From: Pseudomonas sp. CFBP13508
Lineage (GTDB): Bacteria; Pseudomonadota; Gammaproteobacteria; Pseudomonadales; Pseudomonadaceae
Direction: 5' to 3'
Length of the DNA stretch: 64,000 nt
NCBI RefSeq assembly: GCF_005233515.1
Contig: NZ_QFZZ01000006.1
Coordinates: 307,145-371,144 of the forward strand
Shown: positions 50,322 to 58,508 of the stretch, one piece after another
Layout of the letters: every line of letters begins with the position of its first letter
Position numbering within the stretch: position 1 is the first letter of the stretch
Translations under genes and position numbers: made by a program
The notes under the pieces: generated by a model
Databases searched by the model: none
What the model was told of the DNA's origin: nothing
The model's input: only the letters and a program-made list of their open reading frames with translations

Positions 50322-51653
50322 ATGAGCCTCAATGTAATGGAGGCGGGCGTGAATCCGTCCGTCGATCACGATGCCGAAAAAGCCCTGGTCAGCAAAGTCG
50401 CCTGGCGCCTGATGCCGCTGATCATGGTCTGCTACCTGTTTGCCTTTTTCGATCGCATCAACATCAGCTTCGCCAAATTCCAGCTGCAGACCGACCTGAG
50501 CCTGAGCGACACCGCGTACGGCCTCGGCGCCGGGCTGTTCGTGGTCGGTTACGTGCTGTTCGAAGTGCCGAGCAACATGATGCTGTACAAGGTCGGCGCA
50601 CGGCGCTGGATTGCGCGGATCATGATGTCCTGGGGCGTGGCGACGGCGGCGATGGTCTTCGTCAACAGCGAATGGCAGTTCTATGCGCTGCGCTTCGTCA
50701 TCGGCGCGATGGAAGCCGGGTTTGCTCCGGGCGTGCTGTATTACCTGACCCTGTGGTTTCCGCAGCACTTCCGTGGCCGCATCACCTCGATGCTGTTCCT
50801 TGCCTCGGCGTTTGCCGGGCTGGTCGGCGCGCCATTCTCGGGGCTGGTGTTGCAACACCTCGATGGCGTGTTGCAGATGCGCGGCTGGCACTGGTTGTTC
50901 CTGCTCGGAGGCGTGCCGTGTATCGCGCTCGGTTTCCTGGTGCTGACCCAGCTCAAGGACCGCATCGAGGATGCGCACTGGCTGACCGCTGACGAGAAGA
51001 AGTTGCTCGCCAGCCGCATCGCCCATCACGAGCCACACAAAAGCGGCGGCTCATTGCTCGCGGCGCTGAAAATCCCCGGGTTCCTGACGTTGGGTTTGAT
51101 CTACTTCCTGATTCAGGTCGCGTCCTACGGGTTGAATTTCTGGGCACCGCAATTGATCCGCAGTGCCGGCACCGAAAGCCCGGTGATGATCGGCCTGCTG
51201 ACCGCCATTCCGTACATCTGCGGGGCGATCAGCATGGTGGTGATCGGACGCTTGTCCGACGCCACCGGAGAACGGCGCAAGTTTGTCGCCGGGCTGGTGA
51301 TCGTCGGCGCGATCGGCTTTTTCAGCGCGGGAATCTTCGCCAGCCACACGACCTTCCTGATCGTCGCTCTCGGCCTGCTCGGCGCCGGTATCATCGCTTC
51401 GATTCCGAGCTTTTGGACACTGCCACCGAAGCTGCTGGCGGGCGCCGGTGCCGGCGCGGCAGGCGGGATCGCAGTGATCAATACCCTGGGGCAGTTCGGC
51501 GGGATCGTCAGCCCGGTCATGGTCGGGCGCATCAAGGACCTCACCGGCAGCACCACCCCGGCGCTGTACGTCATCGGCGTCGCCGCGCTGATCGCCGCAG
51601 CGTTGCTGCTGTGGGGCTTGCCGCAGAAATTGCGTACGCTGGACAAGTATTGA
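50322..51653 (+). CDS. MFS organic-acid transporter, anion:cation symporter (ACS) family
   Basis: This is a 443-residue, 12-span transporter. The N-terminal LMPLIMVCYLFAFFDRINISFAKFQ and the VGYVLFEVPSNMMLYKVGARRWIARIM motif are hallmarks of the ACS family (tartrate, phthalate, 4-hydroxyphenylacetate carriers). Third gene after the CoA-transferase and lyase, so it likely imports their substrate. The start follows GGAG. A REPIN lies between it and the lyase but no strong terminator was seen. Confidence 0.88.
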   Translation: MSLNVMEAGVNPSVDHDAEKALVSKVAWRLMPLIMVCYLFAFFDRINISFAKFQLQTDLSLSDTAYGLGAGLFVVGYVLFEVPSNMMLYKVGARRWIARIMMSWGVATAAMVFVNSEWQFYALRFVIGAMEAGFAPGVLYYLTLWFPQHFRGRITSMLFLASAFAGLVGAPFSGLVLQHLDGVLQMRGWHWLFLLGGVPCIALGFLVLTQLKDRIEDAHWLTADEKKLLASRIAHHEPHKSGGSLLAALKIPGFLTLGLIYFLIQVASYGLNFWAPQLIRSAGTESPVMIGLLTAIPYICGAISMVVIGRLSDATGERRKFVAGLVIVGAIGFFSAGIFASHTTFLIVALGLLGAGIIASIPSFWTLPPKLLAGAGAGAAGGIAVINTLGQFGGIVSPVMVGRIKDLTGSTTPALYVIGVAALIAAALLLWGLPQKLRTLDKY

Positions 51654-51675
51654 GATTTGCGGCGTCTGTGATGAC

Positions 51676-51747
51676 GCCTTCGCGAGCAGGCTCGCTCCCA
51701 CATTTGCAATGCGGCTTTCCTGTGGGAGCGAGCCAGCTCGCGAAGGC
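51676..51747. repeat. REPIN
   Basis: CCTTCGCGAGCAGGCTCGCT and an inverted partner with one altered base (GAGCCAGCTCGC) are about 18 bp apart. Confidence 0.92.
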
Positions 51748-51788
51748 CGGTTCATAAGCACTGATGAACCTTCAGAATCACCCGGCAG

Positions 51789-52058
51789 CTACAACGTTCC
51801 TTCCCACTTTTGCGCAATAGTCCTGACGTCGTCTGCAGAAGCAAAATCACCGTCGTCGGCTTCCTGCGCTGCTCGCTGGACTTCCCGGATTTGCCATTGT
51901 TCTGCTGGGTAGTCGCGGGAAGTATCTGATGCCAATTCAGCCTCGTTCCGGCCCGTCGATATATCGACCCTTGTGAGCGTTTCGTTGCCTACGTCGGGGA
52001 AAAGCGGAGAGGAGGGAGACATCTGTAATCTCGGTGCAAGTGGATTCAAGAAAATCAC
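51789..52058 (-). pseudogene. Probable remnant of a CopG/ParD-type ribbon-helix-helix antitoxin
   Basis: The open frame could encode 89 residues. Its last 50 (STGRNEAELASDTSRDY... EQWQIREVQRAAQEADDGDF... SADDVRTIAQKW) line up, from memory, with the end of RHH antitoxins (STGRSKSFLA... EAWQIAEI... ADAGDFASDEEV...KW). The ribbon strand at the N-terminus is not recognisable: the first 25 residues are Pro/Ser-rich and unlike the family. No RelE/ParE toxin gene follows on the minus strand, only a REPIN and the MFS gene. Most likely an orphan, decayed antitoxin; a functional small protein cannot be excluded. Confidence 0.5.
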
Positions 52059-52195
52059 CTTACAGCACCAAATGACATGGGGCTATGTACGCTTGCCTGC
52101 CTCTGTACTGGCAATCTGGCCTGGTGCGGTTGAATCGTCCGATTCAGAAGGGGATAGTGCGCGGCTGCAATGTCATCAAGGAGAGGGAATTGACA

Positions 52196-52924
52196 ATGAA
52201 GTCCATATGGATCAGCGCTGCCGCGCTCTGCGGATGGTTGATGGCTGGGCAGGCGTGGGCCGATTGCACGCCGCCTGCGGTCAGTGGCGAAGCGGACTTT
52301 TCTTTGTGCAAGGAATGGCCGGCTTATCCGTCGCTGACGATTATCGCGCTATCGACGTTCGTGCCCGATCCCGTCTATGGCCAGGAGGGCAGGGTGGGTT
52401 CATACGATCTGGATCTGGCCGTCATCGCGGCCGGCAGCTCCAACCCGCTGGCGACCTATCATCAGCCGTCGACGTTTCTCTCCGATGCGATCGCGCTGGA
52501 GAGTCTGGAACTCGACACGGCGCGTTATAAACTCACGCCCGACCTTCGCGCATTCGGCGTACGCGCCCATTTCAAAGGCTCGTCGCGCGTCAATCCGCTG
52601 GATGAGACCCTGCTGTCGCTTTACGTGAAAGAAGGCGACAAACTGCGCCCGGTGCTGGATCGCTTGGTCGTCTACAGCTTCAGTGGCGAATGGGACGGCA
52701 ATTGCGCCGGGGAGCGATCGGAGACGGTGCGCACGCTTGAGATGGGTAAAACCAGTTCCCATGGTTACGCCGATATCATTGTCCGCTCGGTCACCATGGG
52801 CCTGGTCGGTGAGGGACCGGCTGACACCTGCGAATCGAAAACTACCCACGAAAAGCCGGTGCTGACCACGTTGCGCTATGACGGCAAAACCTACGTTTTG
52901 CCGCAAGGTTTCAAGGGCATGTGA
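52196..52924 (+). CDS. Secreted protein of unknown function, first of a tandem pair
   Basis: This 242-residue precursor has a signal peptide (MKSIWISAAALCGWLMAGQAWA-DCTPP). It shares a scaffold with the next gene: an N-terminal Cys, LCKEWPAYPSLTI, TFVPDPVYG, DSDAI-like SDAIALESLELDTARYKLTPDLRAFGVRA, LRPVLDRLVVYSF, a mid-protein Cys (GNCAGERSE), DTCESKTT, and the end KTYVLPQGFKGM. Four Cys positions are shared, suggesting two disulfides. The start at 52196 is fixed by AGGAGAGG and the signal peptide. No family recognised. The paralog starts 36 bp downstream. Confidence 0.8.
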   Translation: MKSIWISAAALCGWLMAGQAWADCTPPAVSGEADFSLCKEWPAYPSLTIIALSTFVPDPVYGQEGRVGSYDLDLAVIAAGSSNPLATYHQPSTFLSDAIALESLELDTARYKLTPDLRAFGVRAHFKGSSRVNPLDETLLSLYVKEGDKLRPVLDRLVVYSFSGEWDGNCAGERSETVRTLEMGKTSSHGYADIIVRSVTMGLVGEGPADTCESKTTHEKPVLTTLRYDGKTYVLPQGFKGM

Positions 52925-52960
52925 CTAATGTCACTGATACGAATACTTCAGGGAAGAATC

Positions 52961-53680
52961 ATGAATCTTCATCTCCGAATCTATATCGCACTCGGCTTGT
53001 TCGCGCTTACGGCTCAGGTCCATGCGGCTTGCGAAGTAAAAAAATTCGACGGCCATACTCTCTCGCGCTGCAAAGTCTGGCCTGCGTTCAACACTCAATC
53101 AATTGCAGTGAAGGCCACCTTCGTTCCCGATTCTGCGGGTGCTCAGGACGGCGTGTTCGATCTGGCCCTGTCAGTAATCAACGCCACGACGGGCAGCACA
53201 TTCGCCAGTTATGCCAAACCCGGCGCTTACGACTCCGATGCGATCAGCTTCGATGATCTGATCATCGATACGGCGCGTTACCGTTTGGCGGCGGATGTCC
53301 GTGCGTTCGGGCTGCGATCGACGTTCATGAGCCACGGTTCCAGAGCGAATCCGTACTCCAAAACCGACCTGGCTTTGTATGTTCGTGAAGGCAATCGCTT
53401 ACGCCCAGTGCTGGAAGGCCTGGTGGTGCGCAAGGATTTCGGTGAGGGTACCGGGGAGTGCGATACGCGAGACACACGCATTCGCAGGACTGTCGAAATT
53501 GGCTCATCCAGCCACAACGGGTTTGCGGATCTGATCGTCAGTTCCAGCGGTTCGTTGATGGAGTCTTTCACTTCAGGCAAACAATGCGCTTCGAAAACCA
53601 CCAACCTGAAGAACACCCAGGTCACCCTGATCTACGACGGCCAGCAATATGTCCTTCCCGAAGACTTCAGAGGTTACTGA
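52961..53680 (+). CDS. Secreted protein of unknown function, second of a tandem pair
   Basis: This 239-residue precursor has signal peptide LRIYIALGLFALTAQVHA-ACEVK. It is a paralog of the preceding gene: SRCKVWPAFNTQSIAV, TFVPDSAGAQDG, YDSDAISFDDLIIDTARYRL, DVRAFGLRS, LRPVLEGLVV, GECDTRDTR, QCASKTTN and QQYVLPEDFRGY line up in order. Shared positions cluster at the Cys residues and the C-terminal YVLP motif. A start at 52928 is possible but would spoil the signal. fosA starts 4 bp after its stop, which implies co-transcription. Function unknown. Confidence 0.8.
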   Translation: MNLHLRIYIALGLFALTAQVHAACEVKKFDGHTLSRCKVWPAFNTQSIAVKATFVPDSAGAQDGVFDLALSVINATTGSTFASYAKPGAYDSDAISFDDLIIDTARYRLAADVRAFGLRSTFMSHGSRANPYSKTDLALYVREGNRLRPVLEGLVVRKDFGEGTGECDTRDTRIRRTVEIGSSSHNGFADLIVSSSGSLMESFTSGKQCASKTTNLKNTQVTLIYDGQQYVLPEDFRGY

Positions 53681-53684
53681 TTCG

Positions 53685-54101
53685 ATGCTTACTGGTCTTA
53701 ACCACCTGACCCTGGCCGTCCGCGATCTGCAGCGCAGTCTGGCGTTTTATCGCGATGTGCTGCAATTGAACGTCGAAGCGACGTGGGATAACGGCGCCTA
53801 TTTGTCACTGCCCGGACTGTGGTTGTGCTTGTCAGAAGATCCTCAGCGCAGTGGGGAGCCGGGCGCGGACTATACCCATTACGCTTTGAGCGTGAGCGCG
53901 GCAGACTTCACTTCACTGGTTGAGACGTTGAAATCGGCTCAGGTGCCGCAGTGGCGAGACAACCGTAGCGAGGGCGCGTCGTTCTACTTTCTCGACCCCG
54001 ACGGGCACAAGCTGGAAGCCCATGTCGGCGATTTGCAATCGCGGCTGGCTGCGTGTCGGCAGAAACCGTACCCCGGCATGCGTTTTAACGACGCGCAGTG
54101 A
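53685..54101 (+). CDS. fosA: Fosfomycin resistance glutathione transferase
   Basis: This 138-residue vicinal-oxygen-chelate metalloenzyme adds glutathione to fosfomycin. It aligns closely, from memory, with P. aeruginosa FosA: MLTGLNHLTLAV, WDNGAYLSLPGLWLCL, NRSEGASFYFLDPDGHKLEAHVGDL and SRLAACRQKPYPGMRF. Metal ligands are His7, His65 and Glu111 (one residue later than His64/Glu110 of the reference because of a one-residue insertion). Lys90 of the reference is Arg91 here. The start lies 4 bp after the preceding secreted-protein gene. Confidence 0.92.
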   Translation: MLTGLNHLTLAVRDLQRSLAFYRDVLQLNVEATWDNGAYLSLPGLWLCLSEDPQRSGEPGADYTHYALSVSAADFTSLVETLKSAQVPQWRDNRSEGASFYFLDPDGHKLEAHVGDLQSRLAACRQKPYPGMRFNDAQ

Positions 54102-54161
54102 TCGGGCGCAGTCGGCTGATATAGACTGGCCGCCACGTGTTCTGGCGCTCGCAGGTTTTCC

Positions 54162-54800
54162 ATGACTCCATCATTGCTGTTGGCCGTTCTGGCTTCGGGT
54201 TTCATCTACGGGATCACCCCCGGGCCGGGCGTGCTGGCGGTGTTCGGCATTGGCGCGGCCCATGGGCGGCGGGCCGGGGCGGGGTTTCTGTGTGGGCATC
54301 TGCTCGGCGACGTGATCTGGTGCAGTACCGCGCTGGTGGCAATCGTCGGCGCCCGTGAGATCGGTAGCACCGCGTTCGATGTACTCGGCGTGCTCAGCGC
54401 GGTGTACCTGTTCTGGCTCGGCTGGCGTGCGGTGCGTGCCCAACGCCGCAGCGGCGACGAGGCGCAAGGGGCGGCGCGACAGCCGTTCTGGCACGGCATC
54501 GTCTTCGGCCTGACCAATCCCAAGGCCTACCCGGTGGCGGTGGCGACCTTCACGGCGCTGCTGTCGAGCCGCGCCGAACTGCTCAATTGGTCGATGCTGC
54601 CGGCGCTGATCGCCCTGAGCTTTATCGGCGGTGCGCTGGCTTACGCTATCCTCATCGGCGTGGTCGGCGCGCAGCGGGTGCGCACGGTGTATCAGCGTCA
54701 TGAACTGCTCATCACCCGTTTATGCGGCGTGATGTTTATTGGCTTCGCCATCAATGCGTTGATGCACGCGCTGCCGGGGCTGCTGCCGAACAAGACTTGA
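54162..54800 (+). CDS. LysE-family translocator
   Basis: This 212-residue inner-membrane exporter of the LysE/RhtB family has about six spans, with the family start GFIYGITPGPGVLAVFGIGAAHGRRAG and FGLTNPKAYPVAVATFTAL in the middle. Relatives export amino acids or homoserine lactones; the substrate here is unknown. It follows fosA by 60 bp, possibly with its own promoter. Confidence 0.88.
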   Translation: MTPSLLLAVLASGFIYGITPGPGVLAVFGIGAAHGRRAGAGFLCGHLLGDVIWCSTALVAIVGAREIGSTAFDVLGVLSAVYLFWLGWRAVRAQRRSGDEAQGAARQPFWHGIVFGLTNPKAYPVAVATFTALLSSRAELLNWSMLPALIALSFIGGALAYAILIGVVGAQRVRTVYQRHELLITRLCGVMFIGFAINALMHALPGLLPNKT

Positions 54801-54874
54801 TGAAATGGCAGGGACGCGCAACCACGATCACGGACGATTGAAATCGCTGCACTGTGCGGACATCCCGTAGAACC

Positions 54875-56224
54875 ATGGAAAGCCCTAACCCTGCGCCGCT
54901 GGCGAGCTACATGGACCTGTTGCTGGACGCCGTTTGCGCGGTCGACAAACAGGGCCGTTTCGTTTTTGTCAGCGCTGCCTGCGAGCGGATTTTCGGCTAC
55001 ACGCCTGACGAGCTGATCGGCCGCTCGATGATCGAGCTGGTGCACCCGGCCGATCGCCAGCGCACCCTCGCGGCCGCAGGCGAAATCATGGGCGGCGACC
55101 CGAAGCACAATTTCGAGAACCGCTACCTGCGCAAGGACGGCAGCGTCGCGCATATTTCCTGGTCGGCGCGCTGGTCGGAGGTCGACCAACTGCGCATCGC
55201 CGTCGCCCGCGATATCACCGAGCGCAAGCAGGCCGAGTCGCGGCAAGCGGCGTTGTACGCAATTTCCGAGGCGGCGCATGCGGCGGAAGATTTGCTGGCG
55301 CTGTTCAAAAGGGTCCATTTGCTCATTGGCGAATGGCTGCCGGCGCTGAATTTTTCCGTGGCGCTGTATGACGAACACTGCGCGCAGCTGAGTTTTCCCT
55401 ATCACGTCGACGATCACGAATTGCAGCCCGAGCAGCCCGGCACCGTCATCGGACGGCTTTGCGCGCAAGTGATCCGCAGCGGCCAGCCAATGTTGCTGAC
55501 CCCGGACAGCGCCGATGCCACGCCCGACTTCGCTGCGCTGGTGGCGGAGCAGAACGCGCCTTGCTGGCTCGGCGTACCGCTGAGCTCAAAAAACGGCACC
55601 ATCGGCGCCTTGATCGTCAAAAGCCTCGCTGGCGGCGAACGCTACACCGAGCAGGACAAGGAACTGCTGCAATACGTCTGCGCACAAGTCGCCACGGCCA
55701 TCGAACGACAGCAACTGCATGCGCGGCTCAAGCGCATGGCGCAATACGATCAACTGACGCAACTGCCCAACCGCGAACTGCTGCGTGACCGGCTCAGGGC
55801 TGCGCTGGCCCATGCGCGAGCCGTGCACGGACACATGGCGCTGCTGTATGTCGATCTGGATCGCTTCAAACAGGTCAACGACACCCATGGCCATGCCGTC
55901 GGTGACATGCTCCTGCAAACCGTGGCCAATCGGCTGAAAGGCTGCGTGCGTGAAACCGACACCGTGGCGCGTATCGGTGGCGATGAATTTGTCGTGCTGT
56001 TGCATAGCGTGCATGCCGCCGAAGATGCCGACAGCGTCGCCGGAAAAATCCGTCAGGTGCTGGCGCAGCCCATGCGCCTCGACGGGCATGACTTGCGGAT
56101 CGAATCGAGCATCGGCGTGGCGCGCTTTCCTGAACACGGTGAAGAAGAACAGCAACTGTTCCGGCATGCCGATCAAGCGATGTATGCGGCCAAACGCCTG
56201 AATCATCGGGCGCTGGGCATCTGA
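54875..56224 (+). CDS. Diguanylate cyclase with PAS and GAF sensor domains
   Basis: This 449-residue soluble protein has a PAS domain at about 15-125 (VDKQGRFVFVSAACERIFGYTPDELIG), a GAF domain at about 140-285 and a GGDEF domain at about 300-449. The active site RIGGDEFVVLL is intact, and RETD five residues before GGDEF is a feedback-inhibition I-site. It should make cyclic di-GMP from GTP in response to a signal read by PAS/GAF. No EAL domain. The start ATG at 54875 is chosen over an upstream GTG. Monocistronic. Confidence 0.92.
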   Translation: MESPNPAPLASYMDLLLDAVCAVDKQGRFVFVSAACERIFGYTPDELIGRSMIELVHPADRQRTLAAAGEIMGGDPKHNFENRYLRKDGSVAHISWSARWSEVDQLRIAVARDITERKQAESRQAALYAISEAAHAAEDLLALFKRVHLLIGEWLPALNFSVALYDEHCAQLSFPYHVDDHELQPEQPGTVIGRLCAQVIRSGQPMLLTPDSADATPDFAALVAEQNAPCWLGVPLSSKNGTIGALIVKSLAGGERYTEQDKELLQYVCAQVATAIERQQLHARLKRMAQYDQLTQLPNRELLRDRLRAALAHARAVHGHMALLYVDLDRFKQVNDTHGHAVGDMLLQTVANRLKGCVRETDTVARIGGDEFVVLLHSVHAAEDADSVAGKIRQVLAQPMRLDGHDLRIESSIGVARFPEHGEEEQQLFRHADQAMYAAKRLNHRALGI

Positions 56225-56377
56225 AGCGGGAGCGCCGTTCGTCGCGGCCTCGGCAGATTTTCTAAACCTTTGAACGCCAAAGCCTTCTTAACTGAGGCGG
56301 ACAATTGTCCGCCGCGACTATTTGAGCAGCGGGCGAATCACGGCCCGCTTGAATTTTCAACGAAGGAGGGCGCGACC

Positions 56378-56881
56378 ATGAGCCGGATGGCCACCCGTTT
56401 ACGTAATGCCAGTTTTGCGACTCTGCTGGGCCTGTGCGCCAGCACTGCGTTCGCCCAGTCGCCTGCCGAATTCATCAACGATGCCTCCGCCAAAGGCATG
56501 GCCGACATCGAAGCCAGCCGTCTGGCCCACGGCAAGACCGAATCCAAAGAGGTCAAGGATTACACCATTGTCGTCATCAACGACCGCACCACGGCCAACC
56601 AGCATTTGGCGAAAATCGCCAAGAAGCTCGACCTGCCGGTCGCACCTCGCGAAGAACTCGCCGACAAGGCCAAAGAGTTGATGCCAGAAGTAAAGGATGG
56701 CGCGACCTTCGATCAGGCTTACGCTGCCAGTCAGGTCAAGGCGACCGAAGAGGCCATCACCCAGATCGAGCAACAGGCACAGACTACCGACGTGCCGGAA
56801 ATCAAAGCGTTTGCCGATGAGACCTTGCCGAAGCTGCAAAGCCATCTGGAGAAGGCCCGCGCGTTGCAGGCCAGTCGCTAA
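56378..56881 (+). CDS. DUF4142 periplasmic protein
   Basis: This 167-residue secreted all-helical protein of the DUF4142 family has signal peptide FATLLGLCASTAFA-QSPAEF. The characteristic core follows: NDASAKGMADIEASRLAHGKTESKEVKDYTIVVINDRTTANQHL. The family is ferritin-like in helix pattern and often stress-linked; function is unproven. The start at 56378 follows AAGGAGGG. The 20 bases TTTCAACGAAGGAGGGCGAC before it recur exactly at 60054-60073. Confidence 0.87.
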   Translation: MSRMATRLRNASFATLLGLCASTAFAQSPAEFINDASAKGMADIEASRLAHGKTESKEVKDYTIVVINDRTTANQHLAKIAKKLDLPVAPREELADKAKELMPEVKDGATFDQAYAASQVKATEEAITQIEQQAQTTDVPEIKAFADETLPKLQSHLEKARALQASR

Positions 56882-56936
56882 CTTCGCCGTATTGTTCAGC
56901 GCGAACGAAATCTTGAGTTGAAAAGCGATGCTTCCC

Positions 56937-57027
56937 CTGTGGGAGCGAGCCTGCTCGCGAAAGCGGTCTGTCAGTCAATGATGTTTTGACTGACCCTCCG
57001 TCTTCGAGAGCAGGCTCGCTCCCACAG
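56937..57027. repeat. REPIN with one altered arm
   Basis: CTGTGGGAGCGAGCCTGCTC and its inverted partner (TCTTCGAGAGCAGGCTCGCT, one base off) are about 40 bp apart, between convergent genes. Confidence 0.92.
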
Positions 57028-57042
57028 GGTGTGTTTACTTGC

Positions 57043-57453
57043 TCAGCACTCGTTCAAATCCTGCTTTGGCTTGCTCTTTTCGCCAAGCCCCTCAAGATCA
57101 AACACTTGGTTCTCACCCAGCGCGCGGTAATGCCGGCGCAGTGCCTCTAGCTGCTTCAGATCCAGCGCCTCCAGCCCGAGCATCGCGTTCTGCGCTTCCT
57201 TGTTCACCCGCAGCAGCTCATCGAGTTTCAAGTGCAGAATGTCGGTATCGCGGTTCTGCGTGTTCTGAATCAGGAACACCATCAGGAACGTGATGATCGT
57301 CGTCGAAGTATTGATGATCAGTTGCCAAGTGTCGTTGTAACCAAAAATCGGCCCGCTCAAACCCCACAACCCGATCAGAATCAACGCCCCCATGAACGTC
57401 TTCGGGCTACCGGCCCACAGGGCGAGTTTTTGGGCAATCTTTGCGAATTTCAT
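57043..57453 (-). CDS. Low-affinity iron permease-like membrane protein
   Basis: This 136-residue protein has two membrane spans (TFMGALILIGLWGLSGPIFG and IINTSTTIITFLMVFLIQNTQNRD). A cytoplasmic helical tail follows (HLKLDELLRVNKEAQNAM...EALRRHYRAL). This is the pattern of the bacterial low-affinity iron permease family (COG5478), although transport is not proven for the short bacterial members. The start at 57453 follows AAGGACC; an upstream extension to 57936 is rejected. Confidence 0.82.
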   Translation of the reverse strand: MKFAKIAQKLALWAGSPKTFMGALILIGLWGLSGPIFGYNDTWQLIINTSTTIITFLMVFLIQNTQNRDTDILHLKLDELLRVNKEAQNAMLGLEALDLKQLEALRRHYRALGENQVFDLEGLGEKSKPKQDLNEC

Positions 57454-57612
57454 GATGCAGGTCCTTGTTTTGGGAACTTGAAATTCAGACATCGGCGTTG
57501 CGCTGAAAATTCTGTTTACAAGTTTCGGTGCAGGACTTTGGTAGGGAAGGCGTACCGCGCAGATCGCGGTATCGTGTCGGCAGTCGACAGAAAACCTCAA
57601 CAGGAGAACGCA

Positions 57613-58383
57613 ATGAGTTGGTCTGCCCAGCAATACGTCGCTTTCGAAGATGAACGCACCCGTCCGGCCCGTGATCTGTTGGCGGCGATACCCACGGCGC
57701 ACGCCCGGGCGGTGGTGGATATCGGTTGCGGGCCGGGCAATTCCACCGAGTTGCTGGTGCAGCGTTTTCCCGAGGCCAGGGTCAGTGGCCTGGACAGTTC
57801 GGCGGACATGATCGCCGCCGCGCGCAAGCGCTTGCCCAATGTGCAGTTCGAGGTGGCCGAGATCGACAAGTGGGCCGATGAAGGCCCGTTCGATATGATC
57901 TTCGCCAATGCGGTGTTGCAATGGGTGCCGGATCACGCCTCGCTGCTGCCAGCCCTGGCGAGCAAGCTTTCAGACGGTGGCAGCCTGGCGATCCAGATGC
58001 CGGACAACCTCAACGAACCGTCCCACCGCTTGATGCGTGAGGTCGCCGCCAATGGGCCGTGGGCGAGCAAGCTCGCAGACGCTGCCGGGCAGCGTACCGA
58101 CATGGCCAGTGCCAGTGAGTATTTTTCAATGCTGCGCCCGCACTGCGCGCGGGTCGATGTGTGGCGCACCACCTATCATCACCAACTTCGCGATGGTGCG
58201 GCGGGGGTGGTGGAGTGGTTCAAGGGTAGCGGGTTGATTCCATTCCTGAGCCCATTGACCGAGGAGGAGCGGGCGCAGTATCTGCAACGGTATCTGGCGG
58301 AGGTTGCCAAAGCTTATCCGGCCTTGGCTGACGGCTCGGTGCTGTTGCCGTTTCCACGTTTGTTTATTGTTGCGACCCGTTGA
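57613..58383 (+). CDS. tam: Trans-aconitate 2-methyltransferase
   Basis: This 256-residue SAM-dependent enzyme resembles Tam. It has MSWSAQQYVAFEDERTRPARDLL, motif I VVDIGCGPGNSTELLVQRF, SGLDSSADMIAAARKRLP and ANAVLQWVPDHASLLP. It methylates trans-aconitate, relieving aconitase inhibition. Length equals E. coli Tam (252). The start follows AGGAG. A second, more diverged relative lies at 14211-15017. Confidence 0.9.
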   Translation: MSWSAQQYVAFEDERTRPARDLLAAIPTAHARAVVDIGCGPGNSTELLVQRFPEARVSGLDSSADMIAAARKRLPNVQFEVAEIDKWADEGPFDMIFANAVLQWVPDHASLLPALASKLSDGGSLAIQMPDNLNEPSHRLMREVAANGPWASKLADAAGQRTDMASASEYFSMLRPHCARVDVWRTTYHHQLRDGAAGVVEWFKGSGLIPFLSPLTEEERAQYLQRYLAEVAKAYPALADGSVLLPFPRLFIVATR

Positions 58384-58400
58384 AAATATTCATTCGTCTA

Positions 58401-58508
58401 GCTCGTTTTTTATCGTGAGTTCGACGCATTGGTTCAGGTCGGCGTAACTCGCAAGAACAACCCGATCGGTCCCCTCTCCCTCGGGAGAGGGTTAGGGTGA
58501 GGGGCTTC
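58401..58508. repeat. Half copy of the family A element
   Basis: GCTCGTTTTTT, GGTTCAGGTCGGCGTA and GATCGG followed by CCCCTCTCCC...GGGAGAGGGTTAGGGTGAGG correspond to the right half of the element at 38107-38296. The left inverted end is missing. Confidence 0.7.

Noticed and set aside
57454..57936. Upstream extension of the iron-permease-like gene
   Set aside because: It would run antisense through the tam gene start; the ATG at 57453 has a ribosome binding site.
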